17,624 nucleotides of DNA from JBDHZK01 sp039811865 (GTDB lineage: Bacteria > Actinomycetota > Actinomycetes > Propionibacteriales > Propionibacteriaceae). Below the pieces are notes generated by a model. The model worked only from the letters and a program-made list of their open reading frames with translations, searched no databases and was not told where the DNA came from. Below are positions 13,136-17,624 of this stretch, one piece after another (within the stretch, counting starts at the first letter, position 1; each line of letters opens with the position of its first letter). Location of the stretch: positions 1 to 17,624 of the forward strand of contig JBDHZK010000052.1 in the NCBI GenBank assembly GCA_039811865.1, in the 5' to 3' direction. The translations under genes and the position numbers were made by a program.

Positions 13136-14818
13136 ATGAGCACAGCCAGAAGAGTCCTTACGTGGGTGGGCGCGGGCGTCGTCGTGATCGCCGTGATCGC
13201 AGGCTTCGTCCTGCTTTCCCCCAAGCCGAACCCGCTCGACCGCTACCGCACGGCCCTGGTCGCCAACGGCAGCGTTGAGCGCGTCCTGACGCTGACGGGA
13301 GCCGTCGAGCGCAGCGACCAGGTGACGGTGTCCTTCGACACCGCCGGCACGGTGACTTCGGTCAGCGTCGAGCCCGGCGACAAGGTCAACGCCGGTCAGC
13401 CGCTGGCCGCCATCGACGGCGGACCGCTACGGCTGGCCGTGCTGGAGGCGCAGGCACAGCTCGCTCAGGCCAACGCGCAGCTGTATTCGCAGCAACACCC
13501 CAAGGCGATCACCATCCCGGGCGGGGCGGGCAACTCCGCCGCCCAGCAGGCCGCGGCCAAGGCGGCGGCGGCTCAACAGGCGGCGGCCAAAGCCGCCGCG
13601 GCGAAACAGGCGAAAGCGACCGCGCAGGCGATGGCCGGCGTCCAGCGTGGACTCACCGTTGTTCGCAAGGCGTTGGGGGCGCAGCAGAAGGCCTGCGCTC
13701 CCCTGTTCGCCGTTGGCCGGGGCGCCCGGCCCACCGCGGCGCCTAGTTCCTCGGCCAACGGCAGCCCGGCGCCTGGCGGCACAACCAGCCCCGGTTCGAC
13801 GCCGACCGCCGACCCGTCAGCGGCGCCCAGCGGCGGGGTGCCGAGCGGCGTCCCAACCGGACGCCCCAGCTCGCCGAACGGGCCGACTCCCGCAATGATC
13901 GCGAAGTGCACCAAGGCCACGGCCGCGGTCGCGATGGCGGAGCAACAAACGGCCGGAGCGTTGCTGACGGCATCGAAGCTGCTGGCGGGAGGAGCCGGCG
14001 GAGCGGGCGCGTCCGGCGGCTCGGGTGGCGCCGGCAGCGCGGGCTCGGCCGGGACGTCCGGCGGCTCGGCCCAGCTTCCCAGCGCGGCCACCACCACCCC
14101 AACCGTGGACGCGGCCGCCGTCAAGGCCGCGCAGGCGCAGGTTTTGCAGGCCCAACAGGCGGTCGGGCGGGCCGAGGAGAGTCTGGCCAACGCGACCCTG
14201 ACCGCCCCAATCGAGGGGACGATCGGCGCGGTCAGCCTGGCCGAAGGTGCCGGGTCGCTGGGCCGTTCGATCACCATCGTGGGCGTGAGTTCGGCGAAGG
14301 TCAGCGTCGAGATCCCCCTGACGAAGCGTCCCGACGTGGCCGTGGGTCAAGCGGTTTCCCTCGCGCCGACCGGATCGACGGACTCGGTGGAAGGCAAGAT
14401 CACCTTGGTCAACACGCTCTCCACGCCGGGAACGTCCGGTAACCCGTCCTACACCGCGACCGTCATCGCCGCCGACCCGGATCAGTTGCTCGCCTCCGGC
14501 TCTCGAGCGACGGCCACCATCACCGTCAAGCAACTGGCGGACGTGCCGTGCCTGCCCGTTTCGGCGCTCACCCGGCTGTCGGAAAACAAGGCCACGGCGC
14601 GCGTCCTCGGCGCGGCCGGCGACGTCCGCGACGTGACCGTCACCACCGGTCTGATCGGACGCGACCGAGTCGAGATCCGCGACGGGCTGGCCATCGGCGA
14701 CCGCGTCGTCGTGGCCGACGCTCAGGCGCCCTTGCCGCAGTACAACCCGTTCACCAGGCGTCCGGCCACCGCGGCAGCCGGCTCGGCCAGTCCGTCCCCG
14801 ACCACCCGGCGCAGTTGA
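13136..14818 (+). CDS. Membrane-fusion (HlyD/YknX-like) adaptor protein, second and larger copy
   Basis: A 560-residue paralogue of the first adaptor, about 190 residues longer. One membrane helix (about 9-27) is followed by a lipoyl half (FDTAGTVTSVSVEPGDKVNAGQPL, 67-90), then a long Ala/Gln helix that includes two tandem QQAAAKAAAA units (137-156). A Pro/Ser/Gly/Thr-rich stretch (about 198-252) is flanked by Cys187 and Cys258. A second helix runs to about 284, a Gly/Ala/Ser linker spans 284-312, and a third helix 325-352 leads into the second lipoyl half NATLTAPIEGTIGAVSLAEG (352-371). The C-terminal domain (ADVPCLPVSALTRL, GLAIGDRVVVADAQ) is family-typical. The insert appears to lie in the hairpin that in other adaptors contacts a partner. 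ATG 13136 starts 7 bp after the permease stop. It probably assembles with the same permease, either instead of or together with the first copy; this is inference. Confidence 0.88.
   Translation: MSTARRVLTWVGAGVVVIAVIAGFVLLSPKPNPLDRYRTALVANGSVERVLTLTGAVERSDQVTVSFDTAGTVTSVSVEPGDKVNAGQPLAAIDGGPLRLAVLEAQAQLAQANAQLYSQQHPKAITIPGGAGNSAAQQAAAKAAAAQQAAAKAAAAKQAKATAQAMAGVQRGLTVVRKALGAQQKACAPLFAVGRGARPTAAPSSSANGSPAPGGTTSPGSTPTADPSAAPSGGVPSGVPTGRPSSPNGPTPAMIAKCTKATAAVAMAEQQTAGALLTASKLLAGGAGGAGASGGSGGAGSAGSAGTSGGSAQLPSAATTTPTVDAAAVKAAQAQVLQAQQAVGRAEESLANATLTAPIEGTIGAVSLAEGAGSLGRSITIVGVSSAKVSVEIPLTKRPDVAVGQAVSLAPTGSTDSVEGKITLVNTLSTPGTSGNPSYTATVIAADPDQLLASGSRATATITVKQLADVPCLPVSALTRLSENKATARVLGAAGDVRDVTVTTGLIGRDRVEIRDGLAIGDRVVVADAQAPLPQYNPFTRRPATAAAGSASPSPTTRRS
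13544..13603 (+). repeat. Two 30-bp tandem units encoding QQAAAKAAAA
   Basis: Residues 137-146 and 147-156 of the second adaptor are identical at protein level, with synonymous differences in DNA (for example GCGGCCAAGGCG against GCGGCCAAAGCC). This indicates an old duplication under protein-level constraint rather than a recent slippage. The units extend the Ala/Gln/Lys helix of the adaptor. Confidence 0.8.
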
Positions 14819-14819
14819 G

Positions 14820-15338
14820 GTGAGTGACGCGCTGATTCGCCCGGCCGTCCCCGGGGACGTCGGCGACATCCTGCGGCTGATCCGCCTGTTGGCGACCTAC
14901 GAACGTGACCCGGACGCCGTCGTCGCCACGCAGGACGGCCTGCTCGATGTGCTCTTCCCGCTCGGCGGGGGCAATGTGGGCTGCGACGTCGCCGATGTGG
15001 ACGGCCGAGTCGTCGCGATCTGCCTTTGGTTCCTCAACTTCTCGACCTGGACGGGGCGTCCCGGCATCTATCTGGAGGATCTGTTCGTCGAGCCCGAGTA
15101 TCGGCGCCTCGGCCTGGGCCGGAAATTCCTGCAACTACTGGCCGCCCGCTGCATCGAGCGCGACTACCGCCGCCTGGAGTGGGCCGTCCTCGACTGGAAC
15201 ACCCCCGCCATCGACTTCTACGCCACCCTCGGCGCGCTGCCCATGCACGAGTGGACGGTCCATCGCGTCAGCGGCGAGGCGCTGGTCGCCCTCGCCCAGA
15301 GGTCGCCGGCCCGGTTGCAGGCCGATCAGCCAGGCTAG
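14820..15338 (+). CDS. GNAT N-acetyltransferase, SAT2/diamine (thialysine) acetyltransferase-like
   Basis: A 172-residue cytoplasmic acetyltransferase that moves acetyl from acetyl-CoA to an amine. Motif A is LEDLFVEPEYRRLGLGRKFLQ (85-105), with the acetyl-CoA pyrophosphate loop RRLGLG (95-100). RLEWAVLDWNTPAIDFYATLGA (118-139) carries Tyr134, the usual general acid, and PMHEWTVHRVSGEAL (141-155) follows. From memory, this run (EWAVLDWNTPAIDFY, then EWTVHRVSGEAL) is the pattern of the SSAT2/thialysine N-epsilon-acetyltransferase family, so a small diamine or lysine-like substrate is likely but unproven. GTG 14820 begins one base after the upstream adaptor's stop (14818), so it is read as the last gene of the exporter operon. 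Its TAG stop shares the tetramer CTAG with the converging glutamine synthetase gene. Confidence 0.85.
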   Translation: MSDALIRPAVPGDVGDILRLIRLLATYERDPDAVVATQDGLLDVLFPLGGGNVGCDVADVDGRVVAICLWFLNFSTWTGRPGIYLEDLFVEPEYRRLGLGRKFLQLLAARCIERDYRRLEWAVLDWNTPAIDFYATLGALPMHEWTVHRVSGEALVALAQRSPARLQADQPG

Positions 15339-16672
15339 AGAGCCGGCAGCAGCTTCGTCAGCTCCTGCGGCGTCACCTGCTTGCGGTACTCGGCGTATTC
15401 GGCGCGCTTGTTGCGCAAGAAGAAGTCGAAGACGTGCTCCCCGAGCGTCTCGGCGAGCAGTTCTGAGTTCTCCATCAGCGTGATCGCCGAATCCAGGCTG
15501 CGCGGCAGCGGCTTGATGCCCAGGGCGCGGCGCTCGCGGTCGGTAAGCGACCAGACGTCGTCCTCGGCGCCCTCGGGCAGCTCATAACCGTTCTCGATGC
15601 CGGCCAGACCCGCGTTGAGGATGACCGCGAACGCCAGGTACGGGTTGCATGCCGAGTCCAGCGAACGGAGCTCGATGCGCGCGGACGCGCCCTTGTGCGG
15701 CTTGTACATCGGGACGCGGACCAAGGCCGAGCGGTTGTTTTGCCCCCAGCAGATGTAGGTGGGGGCCTCACCGCCGGCGATCAGCCGCTTGTAGGAGTTG
15801 ACCCACTGGTTGGTGACCGCCGTGATCTCGGCGGCGTGGTGCAGGATGCCCGCGATGAACGCCCGGCCGACCTTCGACAGGTGGTATTCGGCGGACGCGT
15901 CGTAGAAGGCGTTGGTGTCCCCCTCGAACAGCGAAACGTGCGTGTGCATCGCCGAGCCCGGGTGCTCGGTCAGCGGCTTGGGCATGAAGGAGGCGAACAT
16001 GTTCTGCATGGCCGCGACTTCCTTGATCACGACTCGGAAGGTCATGACGTTGTCGGCCGTGGTGAGCGCGTCGGCGTAGCGCAGGTCGATCTCCTGCTGG
16101 CCGGGCCCACCCTCGTGGTGGCTGTATTCGACCGAGATGCCCATCTGCTCCAGCAAGGTGATCGCCTTGCGCCGGAAGTCCGTTCCGGCGTTGCTGGTGG
16201 TGTGGTCGAAGTAGCCGCTCTGGTCGACCGGCTCCGGTGGGAACCCGGGGACGATCGGCTGCTTGAACAGGTAGAACTCGACCTCGGGGTGGGTATAGAA
16301 GGTGAAGCCCAGCTCGGCGGCCTTCTTCAGCGATCGCTTCAGGACATAGCGCGGGTCGGCGAACGACGGCGAGCCGTCGGGGAGGCGAATGTCGCAGAAC
16401 ATGCGCGCCGTTCCCTGCTGCGACCCGCGCCAGGGCAATAGCTGAAAGGTGGACGGGTCGGGGTGCGCGACCATGTCCGCCTCGTACACGCGCGCGAAGC
16501 CTTGAATGGCAGACCCGTCGAAACCGATCCCCTCGCTCAGCGCCCCCTCGAGTTCGGCCGGGGCGATGGCGACCGACTTCAGGAACCCGAGCACGTCGGT
16601 GAACCACAACCGGACGAACCGGATGTCCTTTTCCTCCATGGCCCGGAGCACGAACTCGGTCTGCTTGTCCAT
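15335..16672 (-). CDS. glnA2: Glutamine synthetase, GlnA2 type (type I)
   Basis: A 445-residue glutamine synthetase-family enzyme (ATP + glutamate + ammonia to glutamine, forming dodecamers). It closely resembles M. tuberculosis GlnA2 (446 residues) from MDKQTEFVLRAMEE onward. Visible active-site residues are the HPEVEF glutamates (130, 132), HHEGGPGQQE (186-194), HPGSAMHTHVSL with His243, NSYKR (292-296), NNRSALVRVP and ARIELRS (331-337). The protein lacks the extra length of the I-beta class. NGYELPEGAEDDVW places Tyr363 about where I-beta enzymes have their adenylylated tyrosine, but the context is not the NLYDLPPE consensus, so control by GlnE is doubtful. GlnA2-like enzymes can also act as gamma-glutamyl-polyamine synthetases in some actinobacteria, which cannot be excluded here. 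The start is ATG 16672. A GTTAC repeat 23 nt upstream suggests GlnR control. Confidence 0.94.
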   Translation of the reverse strand: MDKQTEFVLRAMEEKDIRFVRLWFTDVLGFLKSVAIAPAELEGALSEGIGFDGSAIQGFARVYEADMVAHPDPSTFQLLPWRGSQQGTARMFCDIRLPDGSPSFADPRYVLKRSLKKAAELGFTFYTHPEVEFYLFKQPIVPGFPPEPVDQSGYFDHTTSNAGTDFRRKAITLLEQMGISVEYSHHEGGPGQQEIDLRYADALTTADNVMTFRVVIKEVAAMQNMFASFMPKPLTEHPGSAMHTHVSLFEGDTNAFYDASAEYHLSKVGRAFIAGILHHAAEITAVTNQWVNSYKRLIAGGEAPTYICWGQNNRSALVRVPMYKPHKGASARIELRSLDSACNPYLAFAVILNAGLAGIENGYELPEGAEDDVWSLTDRERRALGIKPLPRSLDSAITLMENSELLAETLGEHVFDFFLRNKRAEYAEYRKQVTPQELTKLLPAL

Positions 16673-16694
16673 GACGCAAGTCTGCGGGCGGTTT

Positions 16695-16710
16695 GTTACA
16701 ACCGCGTTAC
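16695..16710 (-). promoter_or_regulatory. Candidate GlnR-type binding site upstream of glnA2
   Basis: Read toward glnA2 the sequence is GTAAC-GCGGTT-GTAAC, two identical half-sites with an 11-bp period. OmpR-family regulators bind such repeats, and the published actinobacterial GlnR box is gTnAc-n6-GaAAc. The first half-site fits fully and the second in four of five bases. It is 23-38 bp before the ATG. A weak -10-like CAGACT (16679-16684, minus) ends 6 nt before the ATG, so the site would sit near -35 of a leaderless promoter. Confidence 0.5.
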
Positions 16711-16731
16711 AGGCACGCCGCCGGGCGCTAA

Positions 16732-16737
16732 TAAGGT
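16732..16737 (+). promoter_or_regulatory. Candidate -10 element for the leaderless DUF2510 gene
   Basis: TAAGGT is followed by GGCCGG (6 nt) and the GTG start at 16744, again TANNNT at leaderless distance. The GTTAC repeat of the divergent glnA2 gene ends 21 bp upstream of it, in reach of this promoter's -35 zone. Confidence 0.5.
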
Positions 16738-16743
16738 GGCCGG

Positions 16744-17616
16744 GTGGCTGCTCCCGGCTGGTACCCCGATCCCGCCGGCGTCCCCGGACAGCTTCGCTAT
16801 TTCGACGGCGCTGCCTGGACTCAGCAAGTGCAACAGGAGGGGTCCGCACCCGGCGCGTCGGCAGACCCGGCCGGGGTGAGGACGACTCCCCCAAGCCGCG
16901 GCCGCTGGCTTTGGGTGAGCGCAGCCGGGGTGTTCTTGGTGGTCCTCGCCCTGGTCATGGTTTGGCTGTTCCGCCCGGGCGGGCAGGTTTCCGGCCCGGG
17001 CGAACAAAGCGCCACGCCGACCATCTCGGCTTGGAACGAGACATCGTCGGCCTCGGCGAGTGCCACCCGACCGGCGGCCTGCGACCTCCCGGGCGCCAAT
17101 CGCCTCCCCGACCCATCGATAGCGGACGGACGGCTGGCCGTCGGTCCCATCTCCATGCCCGTTCCGGCCGGCTGGTCCGGTCCGGTGTCGGAGAACCGCG
17201 TCCCCTACGGCCGCGACGCTCACGGGTTCACGAGAATCATCACCGAAGAAACCCAGATGGGCTGGGCGTCGAGCGTGACCATCGGGCTGACGTCCTTCGA
17301 CAGCTATCCCGGTCCCAAGGACGCCGCTCGGGCGATCCTGCAGTGCATCCTCACCTCCGCCTTCTACACCGGCGTTTCGGTGAAGCTGGCCGAGTACGCC
17401 ACCATCGAAATCAAGTCTGGATCGGCCAGCGGAGTCCGCGCCGACGCACTGATCACCTTCACCGAGCCACGGCTGAAGACGAAGGGATCCCGGCTGCGGA
17501 TCATCGTCTTCGACTCCACCCCGACCCCGTGCTTCTTCTTCGGCGCCGTGCCGATGGAGAAGGCCGACCACATCGCCGTCCTCGATCGGACCACCGCCGG
17601 TCTCAAGGTCACCTAG
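16744..17616 (+). CDS. DUF2510 domain-containing single-pass membrane protein
   Basis: A 290-residue protein of unknown function. The N-terminus PGWYPDPAGVPGQLRYFDGAAWT (4-26) is the DUF2510 motif, a short Trp/Tyr-rich cytoplasmic module common at the N-terminus of actinobacterial membrane proteins. A flexible linker leads to one membrane helix (about 56-76). A Ser/Thr-rich spacer (about 80-112) and a folded extracytoplasmic domain (about 113-290) follow, with three cysteines (Cys114 in AACDLPG, one in ILQCILTS, one in TPCFFFG), two of which could form a disulfide. The external domain has alternating beta-like segments (RLAVGPISMPVPAGWSGPV, SVTIGLTSF, RLRIIVFDS) but I do not recognise it. The start is GTG 16744, supported by the motif position and the TAAGGT hexamer. 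It is divergent from glnA2 and ends 8 bp before the window edge. Confidence 0.8.
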   Translation: MAAPGWYPDPAGVPGQLRYFDGAAWTQQVQQEGSAPGASADPAGVRTTPPSRGRWLWVSAAGVFLVVLALVMVWLFRPGGQVSGPGEQSATPTISAWNETSSASASATRPAACDLPGANRLPDPSIADGRLAVGPISMPVPAGWSGPVSENRVPYGRDAHGFTRIITEETQMGWASSVTIGLTSFDSYPGPKDAARAILQCILTSAFYTGVSVKLAEYATIEIKSGSASGVRADALITFTEPRLKTKGSRLRIIVFDSTPTPCFFFGAVPMEKADHIAVLDRTTAGLKVT

Positions 17617-17624
17617 CGGGAATG

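Noticed and set aside
12169..13224. 351-codon minus-strand ORF opposite the permease
   Set aside because: It is a His/Gln/Arg/Asp-rich antisense frame of a permease with intact FtsX motifs.
13540..14100. Repeat-rich stretch as a CRISPR array or mobile repeat
   Set aside because: It is in frame throughout, encodes Ala/Gln and Gly/Ser/Pro low-complexity protein, and lacks regular spacers.
15695..16441. 248-codon plus-strand ORF opposite glnA2
   Set aside because: It is a Val/Gly/Arg-rich shadow of a conserved enzyme, with no start signal.

Overview
This window is high-GC DNA from an actinobacterium. The evidence is the dprE1-dprE2 pair, a glnE gene next to a GlnA2-type glutamine synthetase, a DUF3516-type helicase, an actinobacterial sterol-carrier-like protein, a DUF2510 membrane protein, frequent GTG starts, and several genes that appear to lack a leader. 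I could not place the genus; a member of the Propionibacteriales is a guess only. No rRNA, tRNA, CRISPR array, insertion sequence or phage gene was found.

Layout. (1) 1-538, plus strand: the end of a DesK/NarL-type histidine kinase fragment runs in frame into an unrelated small membrane protein and is broken by a TAG; probably a pseudogene. A perfect 18-bp hairpin at 546-585 separates it from the converging dprE2. (2) 607-2753, minus: dprE1 and dprE2, overlapping by GTGA, make decaprenylphosphoryl-arabinose. (3) 2797-6212, plus: a PhnP-like metallo-beta-lactamase-fold protein, then an 838-residue Ski2-like helicase. (4) 6353-9325, minus: glnE. (5) 9360-10028, plus: sterol-carrier family protein. 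(6) 10092-15338, plus: a tight operon of membrane-fusion protein, ABC ATPase, FtsX/MacB permease, a second, larger membrane-fusion protein and a GNAT acetyltransferase. (7) 15335-16672, minus: GlnA2-type glutamine synthetase, with a GlnR-like GTTAC repeat upstream. (8) 16744-17616, plus: DUF2510 membrane protein.

How the genes work together. DprE1 and DprE2 jointly epimerise the decaprenyl-linked ribose to arabinose. GlnE and the GS belong to nitrogen control; in Mycobacterium tuberculosis their homologues are direct neighbours, whereas here six plus-strand genes lie between them. The transporter operon resembles YknXYZ/MacAB exporters but has two adaptor proteins flanking the ATPase and permease.

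The clearest cross-gene signal is promoter architecture. Five genes that head transcription units have a TANNNT hexamer ending 6 or 7 nt before the start codon, as expected for leaderless mRNAs, while the transporter operon alone has a strong Shine-Dalgarno. I see no convincing wholly new system. The least ordinary items are the two-adaptor exporter with its odd adaptor insert, the kinase/membrane-protein chimera, and the face-to-face leaderless promoters.
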